From Rhodovastum sp963709085 (GTDB taxonomy: Bacteria; Pseudomonadota; Alphaproteobacteria; Acetobacterales; Acetobacteraceae), in contig CAVPVB010000024.1 in the NCBI GenBank assembly GCA_963709085.1, forward strand, positions 434,001 to 498,000: 64,000 bases of DNA. The letters run 5' to 3'. The notes below the pieces were generated by a model. It made no database searches. It was not told the DNA's origin and was given only the letters and a program-made list of their open reading frames with translations. Both the position numbers and the translations under genes were made by a program. Positions 27,787 through 45,926 of the stretch are shown piece after piece. How positions within the stretch are numbered: the first letter of the stretch is position 1; each line of letters starts with the position of its first letter.

Positions 27787-28002
27787 TCAGGACGTGGCGG
27801 CGGAGCGCTTCTGCTCCGCCAGAATGGTTTTCACGCGGGCGATGTCGCGACGCACGGTGCGCACGCGGCCAACGCCCTCGAGCTGACCGGTGGCCCGCTG
27901 GAAGCGCAGGTTGAACTGCTCCTTCCGCAGGTTCAGCAGCAGCGCGGACAATTCGTCCGGCGTCTTGGCCCGGATGTCGGTGGGCTTGCTTTGCTTGGCC
28001 AT
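27787..28002 (-). CDS. rpmC: 50S ribosomal protein L29 (uL29)
   Basis: 71 residues from MAKQSKPTDIRAKTPDEL. The two-helix pattern LLNLRKEQFNLRFQRATGQL is characteristic. Located at the tunnel exit. Confidence 0.95.
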   Translation of the reverse strand: MAKQSKPTDIRAKTPDELSALLLNLRKEQFNLRFQRATGQLEGVGRVRTVRRDIARVKTILAEQKRSAATS

Positions 28003-28006
28003 GGAA

Positions 28007-28423
28007 TCACGCGTCCGCGATACGGGTAATGAACTTGGTCCGGATCGGCAGCTTGGCGGCGCCGAGATCAAGCGCCTCGCGCGCCAGATCAGGTGCCACG
28101 CCGTCGATCTCGAACATGATCCGCCCCGGCTTCACCCGGACCACCCAGAATTCGGGCGCCCCCTTGCCGGAGCCCATCCGCACCTCGGCCGGCTTGCGGC
28201 TGACCGGCACGTCGGGGAAGATGCGAATCCACACCCGGCCGGCGCGCTTCATGGCACGGGTGATCGCGCGGCGGGCCGCCTCGATCTGCCGCGCGGTGAT
28301 GCGTTCGGGCTCGAGCGCCTTCAGGCCGAACGAGCCGAAGGTCAGCACGGTATTGCCCTTGGCAAAGCCTTTGATGCGGCCCTTGTGGGCCTTGCGGTAA
28401 TTGGTGCGCTTTGGTTGCAGCAT
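28007..28423 (-). CDS. rplP: 50S ribosomal protein L16 (uL16)
   Basis: 138 residues: MLQPKRTNYRKAHKGRIKG, then ITARQIEAARRAITRAMKR and RMGSGKGAPEFWVVRVKPG. Organises the A-site side of the 50S subunit. Confidence 0.97.
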   Translation of the reverse strand: MLQPKRTNYRKAHKGRIKGFAKGNTVLTFGSFGLKALEPERITARQIEAARRAITRAMKRAGRVWIRIFPDVPVSRKPAEVRMGSGKGAPEFWVVRVKPGRIMFEIDGVAPDLAREALDLGAAKLPIRTKFITRIADA

Positions 28424-28435
28424 TGTCCTGCGTCC

Positions 28436-29113
28436 TTACCGCTGCGGCGCCTGTTCGGCGGCGCGGCGATCCTGGGCCAGCGGGTCGTGCGCCAGGATCT
28501 CGCCCTTGAAGATCCAGACCTTCACGCCGCAGGTGCCATACGTGGTCTTGGCGGTGGCGACGCCGTAATCGATGTCCGCCCGCAGCGTGTGCAGCGGCAC
28601 CCGGCCTTCACGGTACCATTCCACCCGGGCAATTTCCGCCCCGCCCAGCCGGCCGCCGCAATTGATGCGGATGCCCTGCGCGCCGAGCCGCATGGCCGAC
28701 TGCACCGCCCGCTTCATCGCCCGCCGGAAGGCCACCCGGCGCTCCAGCTGCTGGGCGATGTTCTCGGCCACCAGCTGGGCGTCGATCTCGGGCTTGCGGA
28801 TCTCGACGATGTTCAGCGAGACCTCGGCCTTCGCCATGCGGGCGAGATCCTTGCGCAGGTTCTCGATGTCCTGGCCCTTCTTGCCGATCACCACGCCCGG
28901 CCGCGCCGCGTAAATGGTCACCCGCGGCTTCTTCGCCGGACGTTCGATCACCACCCGGCTGACGCCGGCGCCGGACAGCTTCTGGCGCAGATGGGTGCGC
29001 AGCTTCAGGTCGTCATGCAGCAGCCTGGCGTAGTCCTGACCGGCGAACCAGCGCGAATCCCAGGTACGGTTGATGCCCAACCGCAGCCCGATCGGATTGA
29101 CTTTATGACCCAT
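28436..29113 (-). CDS. rpsC: 30S ribosomal protein S3 (uS3)
   Basis: 225 residues from MGHKVNPIGLRLGINRTW. KH domain VVIGKKGQDIENLRKDL and the C-terminal GGRLGGAEIARVEWYREG are clear. It lines the mRNA entry. The ATG shares one base with the rplV stop. Confidence 0.97.
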   Translation of the reverse strand: MGHKVNPIGLRLGINRTWDSRWFAGQDYARLLHDDLKLRTHLRQKLSGAGVSRVVIERPAKKPRVTIYAARPGVVIGKKGQDIENLRKDLARMAKAEVSLNIVEIRKPEIDAQLVAENIAQQLERRVAFRRAMKRAVQSAMRLGAQGIRINCGGRLGGAEIARVEWYREGRVPLHTLRADIDYGVATAKTTYGTCGVKVWIFKGEILAHDPLAQDRRAAEQAPQR

Positions 29114-29520
29114 CAGGCGGCTCCCTGCTCGGTCGAGGCGGCCTGTTCTTGTGCCCGCTCGGCCACGACGATCTTCAGATGGCTGAACCATTTCTCGATG
29201 CGCGACGCACGGCCGCGGCCGCGGGCATGGAAGCGCTTCATCACCATCGAGCGCCCCACCTCGGCGCGCGACACCACCAGCCGATCGACATCGAGCTGAT
29301 GGTTGTTCTCGGCGTTGGCGATCGCGCTCTCCAGCACCTTCTTCACCTGCTGGGCGATGCGGCGCTTGCTGAAGGTCAGCGTGGCCACGGCATCGGCCGC
29401 CGAGCGGTTGCGGATCAGCCCGGCCACCAGGTTCAGCTTGCGCGGACTGACGCGAACGTTGCTCAGGATCGCCTGCGCCTCGGTCTCGGCAATGCGCCTG
29501 GGTTGCTTCGCCTTGCTCAT
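29113..29520 (-). CDS. rplV: 50S ribosomal protein L22 (uL22)
   Basis: 135 residues from MSKAKQPRRIAETEAQAI. SNVRVSPRKLNLVAGLIRN and the extended loop RFHARGRGRASRIEKWFSH are conserved. The loop lines the exit tunnel. Lies 1 base after rpsS. Confidence 0.96.
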   Translation of the reverse strand: MSKAKQPRRIAETEAQAILSNVRVSPRKLNLVAGLIRNRSAADAVATLTFSKRRIAQQVKKVLESAIANAENNHQLDVDRLVVSRAEVGRSMVMKRFHARGRGRASRIEKWFSHLKIVVAERAQEQAASTEQGAA

Positions 29521-29521
29521 C

Positions 29522-29800
29522 TCAGCCCCGCCTCGCCTTCTTGTCGGCCGAGTGGCCATGGAAGGTGCGGGTCGGCGAGAACTCGCCGAACTTGTGCCCC
29601 ACCATGTTCTCGTTCACCTGCACCGGCAGGAATTTGTGGCCGTTATAGACGCCGAAGGTCAGCCCGACGAATTGCGGCAGGATGGTCGAGCGGCGCGACC
29701 AGATCTTGATGATCTCGTTGCGGCTCGATGCCCGGCTTGCCTCGGCCTTGTTCAGCAGGTACCCGTCCACGAACGGGCCCTTCCAGACGGAACGCGTCAT
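29522..29800 (-). CDS. rpsS: 30S ribosomal protein S19 (uS19)
   Basis: 92 residues: MTRSVWKGPFVDGYLLNKAE, RRSTILPQFVGLTFGVYNG, then the FSPTRTFHGHSADKKARR tail. Head protein that contacts S13 and tRNA. Confidence 0.98.
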   Translation of the reverse strand: MTRSVWKGPFVDGYLLNKAEASRASSRNEIIKIWSRRSTILPQFVGLTFGVYNGHKFLPVQVNENMVGHKFGEFSPTRTFHGHSADKKARRG

Positions 29801-29803
29801 GGA

Positions 29804-30637
29804 TCAGCCCTTCCCCTTGTTGCGACGCCGGATGATCAGACGATCGGTCCGCTTGTTCACGCGAGTCTTGTACCCCTTGGTCGGCTTGCCCCACGGCGTG
29901 ACCGGATGACGGCCGCCCGAGGTGCGGCCCTCGCCGCCGCCATGCGGGTGATCGACCGGGTTCATCACCACGCCGCGGTTGTGCGGACGGCGCCCCAGCC
30001 AGCGGCTGCGACCCGCCTTGCCGATCTGCTGGTTGGAGTTGTCGGCGTTGGAAACCGCGCCGACAGTGGCCACGCACTCGCCGCGCACCAGGCGCAGCTC
30101 GCCACTCATCAGCTTGATCTGCGCATAGCCGGCATCCTTGCCGACCAGCTGCACATACTGCCCCGCCGCGCGTGCCACCTTGCCGCCGGCCCCCGGCTTC
30201 AGCTCGACATTGTGCACGATGGTGCCGACCGGGATCGCCGCCAGCGGCATCGCGTTGCCCGGCTTGATGTCCACCCGCGCACCCGCCACCACCGCATCGC
30301 CGACGCGCAACCGCTGCGGCGCCAGGATGTAGGCCAGTTCACCGTCCTGGTACTTGATCAGGGCGATGAAGGCGGTGCGGTTAGGGTCGTATTCCAGCCG
30401 CTCGACCGTCGCCGGCACGTTGAACTTGCGCCGCTTGAAATCGATGATGCGGTAGCTGCGCTTGTGCCCGCCGCCCCGGAACCGGCTGGTGATGTGGCCA
30501 TGGTTGTTGCGCCCGCCGGTGGAGTGCTTGCCAACGGTCAGCGCCTTGACCGGCTTGCCCTTCCACAGCTCGCTGCGGTCGATCAGCACCGTGCCGCGAA
30601 GGCTCGGCGTGACGGGGTTGAAGTTCTTCAATGCCAT
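29804..30637 (-). CDS. rplB: 50S ribosomal protein L2 (uL2)
   Basis: 277 residues. KHSTGGRNNHGHITSRFRGG and the peptidyl-transferase-proximal GVVMNPVDHPHGGGEGRTSG (conserved His) are present. Full length. Confidence 0.98.
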   Translation of the reverse strand: MALKNFNPVTPSLRGTVLIDRSELWKGKPVKALTVGKHSTGGRNNHGHITSRFRGGGHKRSYRIIDFKRRKFNVPATVERLEYDPNRTAFIALIKYQDGELAYILAPQRLRVGDAVVAGARVDIKPGNAMPLAAIPVGTIVHNVELKPGAGGKVARAAGQYVQLVGKDAGYAQIKLMSGELRLVRGECVATVGAVSNADNSNQQIGKAGRSRWLGRRPHNRGVVMNPVDHPHGGGEGRTSGGRHPVTPWGKPTKGYKTRVNKRTDRLIIRRRNKGKG

Positions 30638-30652
30638 TTCTCAGCCCCCGCC

Positions 30653-30985
30653 TCAGGCCAGACCGGTGGTCAGGTCGATCGTCTGACCCTCGACCAGCCG
30701 CACATAGGCCTTCTTCACGTCCGACCGCACGCCGGGCCGGCCCTTGAACCGCTTGGCCTTGCCCTTCTGCACCAGCGTATTCACCGCCAGCACCTTCACC
30801 CCGAACAGGCCCTCGATCGCTTCCTTGATCTCGGGCTTGCGGGCGTCGATGGCGACGCGGAACACCATCTGGCCGCTCTCGCCCATCCGGGTCGCCTTCT
30901 CGGTGATGATCGGGCTGCGGATGATGTTGTACATCCCCTCGCGCGACAGGATCGGCTTGCGCGGCGCCTTTTCGGTCTCGCTCAT
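30653..30985 (-). CDS. rplW: 50S ribosomal protein L23 (uL23)
   Basis: 110 residues. YNIIRSPIITEKATRMGESG and VNTLVQKGKAKRFKGRPG are diagnostic. Docking site for trigger factor and SRP at the tunnel exit. The start overlaps the rplD stop by 4 bases. Confidence 0.97.
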   Translation of the reverse strand: MSETEKAPRKPILSREGMYNIIRSPIITEKATRMGESGQMVFRVAIDARKPEIKEAIEGLFGVKVLAVNTLVQKGKAKRFKGRPGVRSDVKKAYVRLVEGQTIDLTTGLA

Positions 30986-31596
30986 GCCAGGCGCTCCTTC
31001 AGACCCTCAACGCCGGCGGCGGTGATCGCCAGCACGTCATGCGCCAGGATGTCGTAGACATTGGCGCCGATGGTCGGCAGCACGTCGATGCCGACGATGT
31101 TGCGGCTCGCCAGCAGGAAGCCGACATCCACGGTGTGGTCGACGATCAGCGCCGACGTCCAGCCGAGTGCCTTCAGCTTCGCCGCCAGTTCCTTCGTCTT
31201 CGCCGAACCGCCCGCCGCGTCCAGCACCACCAGCTTGCCCTCGCGCGCCTTCTGCGACAGGGCGGAAATCAGGCCGAGCCGGCGCACCTTCTTGGGCAGG
31301 CTGTATGCGTGGCTGCGCACCACCGGGCCGTGCACCACACCACCGGTGCGGAACTGCGGCGCCCGCAGGCTGCCCTGCCGGGCGTTGCCGGTGCCCTTCT
31401 GGCGATAAGGCTTCTTGGTGGTGCCCTGCACCTCGCCCATGCCCTTCACCTTGTGCGTGCCGGCGCGGCGCTTGGCCTGCTGCCAATGCACCACGCGCGC
31501 CAGGATGTCGGGCCGCGGCTCGGCGGCGAAAATCTCGTCGGGCAGCTCGGCTGTGCCGGCGCTGCCATTGTCGAGGGTCTTGATCTCGATCTGCAT
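30982..31596 (-). CDS. rplD: 50S ribosomal protein L4 (uL4)
   Basis: 204 residues. VHWQQAKRRAGTHKVKGMGE, KKPYRQKGTGNARQGSLRAP and GPVVRSHAYSLPKKVRRLG are typical. The central loop reaches the exit tunnel. In enterobacteria L4 also regulates this operon. Confidence 0.97.
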   Translation of the reverse strand: MQIEIKTLDNGSAGTAELPDEIFAAEPRPDILARVVHWQQAKRRAGTHKVKGMGEVQGTTKKPYRQKGTGNARQGSLRAPQFRTGGVVHGPVVRSHAYSLPKKVRRLGLISALSQKAREGKLVVLDAAGGSAKTKELAAKLKALGWTSALIVDHTVDVGFLLASRNIVGIDVLPTIGANVYDILAHDVLAITAAGVEGLKERLA

Positions 31597-31607
31597 TTTT
31601 CTACGCC

Positions 31608-32294
31608 TCAGCCCGCCGCGCCCGCGAGCGCCGCCGGGTATGGGGCCTCCGCCGGCCGCGTCGCCTTCACCGCGTCGCGCACCAGAACAAAGCCGCCCTT
31701 GGCGCCGGGCACCGCGCCCTTGATCATCAGCAGGCCCCGATCGGCATCGACCGCAGCCACCACCAGATTCAGCGTGGTCACCCGCTCCTGCCCGAGATGC
31801 CCGGCCATCTTCTTGTTCTTGAAGGTCTTGCCAGGGTCCTGCCGGTTACCGGTCGAGCCGTGCGAACGATGGCTGACCGACACGCCGTGGGTCGCCTCCA
31901 GGCCCGAGAAGTTCCAGCGCTTCATCGCGCCGGCGAACCCCTTGCCCTTGGTGGTGCCGACCACGTCCACCTTCTGCCCGACCACGAAATGCGTGGCCAG
32001 CAGGGTGGCGCCCGGCTCCAGCACCGCGTCCGCGGCAACCCGGAACTCGACCAGCTTCGACTTCGGCTCCACCTTCGCTTTCGCGAAATGGCCCTTGTTC
32101 GGCTTGGTCACGTTCTTGACCTTGGCCTGCCCCCAGCCGAGCTGAACGGCCGTATAGCCGTCCGTCTCGACCGTCCGCGCGGCCACCACCTGCACCTGAT
32201 CCAGGTGCAGGACAGTGACCGGCACGTGCGTGCCGTCATCTCTGAACAGCCGGGTCATGCCCAGCTTCTTCGCCAGCAATCCAGTGCGCATCAT
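31608..32294 (-). CDS. rplC: 50S ribosomal protein L3 (uL3)
   Basis: 228 residues from MMRTGLLAKKLGMTRLF (second Met at 32291). The conserved block FAGAMKRWNFSG and HGVSVSHRSHGSTGNRQDPG, whose Gln is the usual methylation site, are present. An upstream frame start at 32336 adds unsupported residues. Confidence 0.96.
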   Translation of the reverse strand: MMRTGLLAKKLGMTRLFRDDGTHVPVTVLHLDQVQVVAARTVETDGYTAVQLGWGQAKVKNVTKPNKGHFAKAKVEPKSKLVEFRVAADAVLEPGATLLATHFVVGQKVDVVGTTKGKGFAGAMKRWNFSGLEATHGVSVSHRSHGSTGNRQDPGKTFKNKKMAGHLGQERVTTLNLVVAAVDADRGLLMIKGAVPGAKGGFVLVRDAVKATRPAEAPYPAALAGAAG

Positions 32295-32346
32295 GTTCTT
32301 TCCCAGAGGGACCCGGATAGGCGGGTCCGTAGGCAAATGGTTCGGA

Positions 32347-32655
32347 CTACAGCTTGATTTCGACGTCCACGCCCGCGGCGAGGTCGAGCTTCATCAGCGC
32401 GTCCACGGTCTGCGGGGTGGGCTCGACGATATCCAGCAGCCGGCGATGGGTCCGGATCTCGAACTGCTCGCGGCTTTTCTTGTCGATGTGCGGCGAGCGG
32501 TTCACCGTGAACCGCTCGATATGGGTGGGCAGCGGGATCGGTCCACGCACCCGCGCGCCCGTCCGCTTGGCCGTGTTCACGATCTCCTTGGTGCTGTTAT
32601 CCAGCACGCGGTGATCGTACGCCTTCAGGCGGATGCGGATGTTCTGGTTGTCCAT
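32347..32655 (-). CDS. rpsJ: 30S ribosomal protein S10 (uS10)
   Basis: 102 residues from MDNQNIRIRLKAYDHRVLD. IPLPTHIERFTVNRSPHIDK is the conserved loop. S10 also serves as NusE in transcription antitermination. Lies directly after tuf. Confidence 0.97.
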   Translation of the reverse strand: MDNQNIRIRLKAYDHRVLDNSTKEIVNTAKRTGARVRGPIPLPTHIERFTVNRSPHIDKKSREQFEIRTHRRLLDIVEPTPQTVDALMKLDLAAGVDVEIKL

Positions 32656-32696
32656 GGTCTTGCGTCCGGTTCGCGAACCGATCCCCTTTTGATCCG

Positions 32697-33884
<1,188 letters not shown>

Positions 33885-33947
33885 CGTCGTCTTCTCCGTG
33901 CCCGCTCTGAGATCCGCAGATGTTGGATCCGGGGTTGTGGGTCTCTG

Positions 33948-34424
33948 TTACCAGCGATAGTGGCTGAAGGCCTTGTTCGCCTCCGCCATCCGGTGAGTGT
34001 CCTCGCGCTTCTTCACCGCCGAGCCGCGATTGTTCACCGCATCAAGCAGCTCGTTCGACAGCCGGTCTTCCATCGTGTGCTCGCCGCGCTTGCGGGCGGC
34101 GTCGATGATCCAGCGGATCGCCAGCGCCTGGCGCCGCTCGGCACGAACCTCGACCGGCACCTGGTAGGTGGCGCCGCCGACGCGACGGGACCGCACCTCG
34201 ACCGCGGGCTTCACGTTGTCCAGCGCTTCGTGGAACATGCGCACCGGATCGGCCTGCTGGCCGCCCCGGCGCTTCAGCACGTCGAGCGCACCGTAGACGA
34301 TGCCCTCGGCGCCCGACTTTTTGCCATCGTACATCAGCGCGTTCATGAAACGGCTGATCACGATGTCGCCGAACTTGGCGTCCGGCAGGATCTCGCGCTT
34401 GGTGGCGCGGCGGCGACGGCTCAT
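33948..34424 (-). CDS. rpsG: 30S ribosomal protein S7 (uS7)
   Basis: 158 residues: MSRRRRATKREILPDAKFGD, then KSGAEGIVYGALDVLKRR, and a C-terminal MAEANKAFSHYRW. Initiates assembly of the 30S head. Lies 10 bases after rpsL. Confidence 0.98.
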   Translation of the reverse strand: MSRRRRATKREILPDAKFGDIVISRFMNALMYDGKKSGAEGIVYGALDVLKRRGGQQADPVRMFHEALDNVKPAVEVRSRRVGGATYQVPVEVRAERRQALAIRWIIDAARKRGEHTMEDRLSNELLDAVNNRGSAVKKREDTHRMAEANKAFSHYRW

Positions 34425-34434
34425 GGCGCGTTCC

Positions 34435-34806
34435 TCACTTCGGCCGCTTCGCGCCGTAGAGCGAACGGCGCTGGCGGCGCTTGGCGATGCCCTGGGTATC
34501 CAGCACGCCGCGCAGGATGTGGTAGCGAACGCCGGGAAGGTCCTTCACGCGACCGCCACGGATCAGCACCACGCTGTGCTCCTGCAGGTTGTGCCCCTCG
34601 CCCGGGATGTAGCTGACCACCTCGTAGCCGTTGGTCAGGCGCACCTTCGCGACCTTCCGAAGGGCCGAGTTCGGCTTCTTCGGCGTGGTCGTGTAGACGC
34701 GGGTGCAGACGCCGCGCTTCTGCGGGCAACCCTGCAACGCGGGGACCTTGTTGCGCTTCGCGGCAGGCTCACGCCCGTTTGCGATCAGCTGGTTGATGGT
34801 CGGCAT
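34435..34806 (-). CDS. rpsL: 30S ribosomal protein S12 (uS12)
   Basis: 123 residues: MPTINQLIANGREP, then TTTPKKPNSALRKVAKVRL with the Lys linked to streptomycin response, and EHSVVLIRGGRVKDLPGVRY with the conserved Asp. Decoding-centre protein. Confidence 0.98.
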   Translation of the reverse strand: MPTINQLIANGREPAAKRNKVPALQGCPQKRGVCTRVYTTTPKKPNSALRKVAKVRLTNGYEVVSYIPGEGHNLQEHSVVLIRGGRVKDLPGVRYHILRGVLDTQGIAKRRQRRSLYGAKRPK

Positions 34807-35165
34807 AGTCCCTCTTTCACACCCTTCAAGTGCCCCGCCCCTGATCGCGGCCGGACGTCCGCCTCAAGCACCGTGCTGCACAAGCAACACCCGCAATGGG
34901 CGACGCTTGCCCTGCGGGTTCGACTATGCCCGCGGCCTGGGCCCCCCGATTTATCGGGGCGCGGCGCCGCACGCTCGTGCCTGCAAACAACGGCCGGCCA
35001 TGAACCCCAAGGGGGTCGGCCGAGGGCGCGGAACCTACGGTCGCTGCGCTGTAGAAGTCAAGCGGCTCAGCGGCGGGCATCGTGGCAAAGTCGGAAAGGA
35101 AGGCCAGGAGTTCTGCCCCCGAGTGCCCCGGACGCCCTGTGCCAAGGACGCAAAAGACGATCCGA
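34807..35165. other. 359-base gap between the DUF29 gene and rpsL
   Basis: I see no gene here. It should hold the rpsL leader or promoter. A perfect hairpin at 34944-34959 (CCCCGAT-TT-ATCGGGG) could be the terminator of the upstream rpoC/DUF29 transcript. Open frames on both strands are G+C-driven and match nothing I know. Confidence 0.5.
34944..34959 (-). terminator. Hairpin downstream of the DUF29 gene
   Basis: CCCCGATTTATCGGGG forms a 7-bp stem with a 2-base loop. There is no clear run of T after it, so a terminator role is inference. Confidence 0.4.
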
Positions 35166-35603
35166 TCAGCCCGGCTCGGGCCAAAAGTCGTCCCGGACCG
35201 CCGTTTCGAACGTCCATGGGCACTCAGCAGGGAAGGAAGCTTCCGCCAACCCGGTCTCACGCGCCGCGATCAGCAGGGCATCGCCGTAGGCTTCAGAGAA
35301 GATTTCCGCCAGATCGTGGCGCAGACTCGGATTCCTTGACAGCAACCGGCAGGCGCGGCGCCGCCGCTCGCGGATGGTCAGCCGCCAGCTATTGCCGCGG
35401 TGGCTTGGCTGATAGTGCCATTTCAGCAGATGGGCGAGCAGCACGCCGAGGCGGTTCGTCAACTGGTCCCGCAGGCTATGCCCCATGCCCTCGATTTCCT
35501 CGGCGATGTTGGCGGTATCGGCGGCCGACAGGTCGCCCGCACGCAGCAGCGCCGCCTGTTCACCGGCCCAGGCATAGAAGTCGCGGTGGTACAGGTCGCT
35601 CAT
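35166..35603 (-). CDS. DUF29 family protein
   Basis: 145 residues from the ATG at 35603, with AGGAG upstream. The family pattern is clear: LYHRDFYAWAGEQAALLRAG, IAEEIEGMGHSLRDQLTNRL, LLAHLLKWHYQP and the C-terminal FPAECPWTFE. DUF29 is common in cyanobacteria and proteobacteria but has no established function. It sits between rpoC and rpsL, where no gene is normally found, in the same direction as the ribosomal cluster. Confidence 0.9.
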   Translation of the reverse strand: MSDLYHRDFYAWAGEQAALLRAGDLSAADTANIAEEIEGMGHSLRDQLTNRLGVLLAHLLKWHYQPSHRGNSWRLTIRERRRRACRLLSRNPSLRHDLAEIFSEAYGDALLIAARETGLAEASFPAECPWTFETAVRDDFWPEPG

Positions 35604-35649
35604 GACATGATCTCCTGGCCGCACGGGGGAGAACTCATTGAGCCCGAGC

Positions 35650-35705
35650 CCCACCAGGGGACCACTGCCCCCTGGTGGGTCCAGGGGCAGAGCCCCTGGC
35701 CTTCC

Positions 35706-35708
<3 letters not shown>
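35650..35708. repeat. Intergenic palindromic repeat overlapping the rpoC stop codon
   Basis: ACCAGGGGACCACTGCCCCCTGGT and then CCAGGGGCAGAGCCCCTGG with CCTTCCTT. The final bases overlap the rpoC stop (35706-35708). Two stem-loops in a row, like the adk and rplQ copies. Confidence 0.75.
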
Positions 35709-39870
<4,162 letters not shown>

Positions 39871-39966
39871 GCTCTCACCCCGCGCGCCGGGGCTGCAGCC
39901 CCGGCGACTTGAAAGGTTTGGATCGGATCTCGATCAGCAGGCGGCAATGTTGCGGGCTGGCGGCAA

Positions 39967-44142
<4,176 letters not shown>

Positions 44143-44247
44143 GCCTGTCCTGCTGCCCCGTCCAGATGTACCGCCGAATTGGCTCGGCCTGCGGTCCCGT
44201 ACGCGCCCCGGACCGCCCGGAGTTTGGTCGCCATTTTTGGCGTCGTC

Positions 44248-44301
44248 GCCAGTTTGATCGTCGTCGCCAGTTTGGTCGTCGTCGCCAGTGTGATCGCCAT
44301 C
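44248..44301 (-). repeat. Three 18-bp tandem repeats in the rpoB leader
   Basis: Plus-strand units GCCAGTTTGATCGTCGTC, GCCAGTTTGGTCGTCGTC and GCCAGTGTGATCGCCATC are contiguous. Further partial units lie at 44224-44247. They are in frame with rpoB but upstream of its likely start. Confidence 0.85.
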
Positions 44302-44482
44302 GGTCTTGCCGTAGCCGGTCCAGTCGTGGTCTGTGTTGGCCGAGCCGGTCTCGCCGCCACAGATCCGGCCACCACGCATCCCCGCTCGCCCGGCCGCCGT
44401 CTTCCCGGCGTGAAAACAGAAGCGCGGACGGAAACCCCCGGGCACCCTGCCCGGGAAGCCTCCGCCCGTTTCAGACCGGGAT

Positions 44483-44504
44483 CCCCGGGGGCATGCCCCC
44501 GGGG
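44483..44504 (-). terminator. 22-bp perfect palindrome after rplL
   Basis: CCCCGGGGGCA and its exact reverse complement lie back to back, beginning 17 bases past the rplL stop. Strong stem, no T-run: an attenuator or RNase processing site is as likely as a full terminator. Confidence 0.5.
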
Positions 44505-44520
44505 AATGCGTTGTCGTTGC

Positions 44521-44898
44521 CTACTTAATCTCGACAGTGGCGCCCTGCTCTTCCAGCACCTTCTTGATCTTCGCCGCCTCGTCCTTGTTCACGGCTTCCT
44601 TGACCGTCTTCGGCGCGCCCTCGACCAGATCCTTCGCCTCTTTCAGGCCGAGACCGGTGATGGTGCGGATCTCCTTGATGACGTTGATCTTCTTGTCGCC
44701 CGACTTGGCCAGGATGACGGTAAACTCAGTCTGCTCCTCGACCGCCGCGGTGGCCGCGGCGGCGACCGGCGCGGCGGCAGCGGCCACCGGTGCGGCGGCC
44801 GACACGCCCCACTTCTCCTCGAGCAGCTTCGACAGTTCGGCGGCTTCCAGCACCGTGAGGCTGGACAGCTCATCCACCAGCTTCGCAAGATCAGCCAT
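44521..44898 (-). CDS. rplL: 50S ribosomal protein L7/L12 (bL12)
   Basis: 125 residues: N-terminal dimerisation domain (LAKLVDELSSLTVLEAAELS), Ala-rich hinge (about 35-50) and C-terminal factor-binding domain (GLGLKEAKDLVEGAPKTVKE). Multi-copy stalk protein that recruits GTPase factors. Confidence 0.98.
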   Translation of the reverse strand: MADLAKLVDELSSLTVLEAAELSKLLEEKWGVSAAAPVAAAAAPVAAAATAAVEEQTEFTVILAKSGDKKINVIKEIRTITGLGLKEAKDLVEGAPKTVKEAVNKDEAAKIKKVLEEQGATVEIK

Positions 44899-45032
44899 TC
44901 TCGTATAACCCCTAATCTAAGTCCTGGTCGGTTCCATGCAAGGCCGCTTGCGCGGACCTGCCATAACGTTTACGCAATCCGGTCGCCTCCCCGCCGGGCC
45001 AAGCCCCGGGGCCGCGCTCGGACCGGCAGCGG

Positions 45033-45563
45033 TCAGGCCGCCTCGGCTTCCGCCTCGTCCTTCTTGGCGTAGGCCGCCAGCACCCGTGCGATTTGTCCGC
45101 CCGGCGCCTGGAGAATGCCGGCGATCCGGGTAGCGGGGGTCTGAATCATCCCCACCAACCGCCCGCGCAGCGTCTCCAGCGACGGCAGCTCGGACAGCGC
45201 CTTGATCCCAGCCGCATCGAGCGTCTGGGTTCCGAGCGCGCCGCCGAGCACGGCGAACTTATCGTTGATCCTGGCGAACTCGACGGCCACCTTCGCCACG
45301 GCCACCGGGTCCTTCGACCACGCGAGCGCGGTCGGTCCCTTCAGCAGCGGCTTGATGCCCTCGAACTGGGTCCCATCCAAGGCGAGCGTGGCCAGCCGGT
45401 TCTTCGCGACCTTGTATGTCGCCCCGGCTGCCCGCATCCGTCGGCGCAGATCGGTGGCCTCGGCGACGGTCAACCCCTTGGGCTGGGTGACCACGACGAG
45501 GGACACGTCTGCGAAGACGGAAGCCAGCGAGGCGACGAATTCGCGCTTCTCCGTACGGTCCAA
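45033..45563 (-). CDS. rplJ: 50S ribosomal protein L10 (uL10)
   Basis: 176 residues from a TTG at 45563 (MDRTEKREFVASL), with AGGAG upstream. TDLRRRMRAAGATYKVAKNR is conserved. The C-terminal helix binds L7/L12 dimers. The rare start codon and the long leader fit autoregulated translation. Confidence 0.95.
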   Translation of the reverse strand: MDRTEKREFVASLASVFADVSLVVVTQPKGLTVAEATDLRRRMRAAGATYKVAKNRLATLALDGTQFEGIKPLLKGPTALAWSKDPVAVAKVAVEFARINDKFAVLGGALGTQTLDAAGIKALSELPSLETLRGRLVGMIQTPATRIAGILQAPGGQIARVLAAYAKKDEAEAEAA

Positions 45564-45860
45564 AAACCCGTCTCCTGTCAGGCCTGGTGCGTATGGACCG
45601 CACCCGGCCGGGTTGCCCTCTGGGCCGCACGAACGCCCGCAGGCGCCCGGGCGGACCCGGTTCGCCTGTCCATGCGGAACCGGCCGCGCTGCGCGGCAGG
45701 CCCCGTAGCCGGAACCGCCAGGGGATCGGGGGCATTGCGGCCCGTGTCACCCTCGGCTTCCCCGTCTCCCGCGCGCGGGCCGAAGCCCCTTAGAACGACC
45801 CGGAAAACCGGGTGCGTCACGAACGGTCTCGGACAGGTACGGGGGCTCCCGCCCCCTGCC

Positions 45861-45884
45861 CGCCGGCCCTAAACCGGGCCGGCG
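45861..45884 (-). terminator. Hairpin downstream of rplA
   Basis: CGCCGGCCC pairs exactly with GGGCCGGCG across a 6-base loop. About 45 bases past the rplA stop; could partially terminate or stabilise the rplK-rplA mRNA. Confidence 0.45.
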
Positions 45885-45926
45885 TATCTCTCGTTAATTG
45901 GCGGCCCAACGGGCCGGCGTATCTCT
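45875..45926. repeat. 17-bp direct repeat just after rplA
   Basis: CGGGCCGGCGTATCTCT occurs at 45875-45891 and 45910-45926, 35 bases apart. The second copy ends 2 bases from the rplA stop codon. Confidence 0.75.

Larger units (their letters stand above)
44143..44520 (-). promoter_or_regulatory. rplL-rpoB intergenic leader with hairpins and tandem repeats
   Basis: 378 bases without a gene. It holds a perfect 22-bp palindrome just after rplL, a CCCGGGCA-CCC-TGCCCGGG hairpin (44437-44455) and an 18-bp triple repeat. In other bacteria this gap contains an attenuator and RNase III site that set the ribosomal-protein to polymerase ratio; that role is inferred here from position. Confidence 0.55.

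Noticed and set aside
34826..35289. Possible genes on either strand between rpsL and the DUF29 gene
   Set aside because: Frames are short and basic-rich, overlap each other and match nothing.
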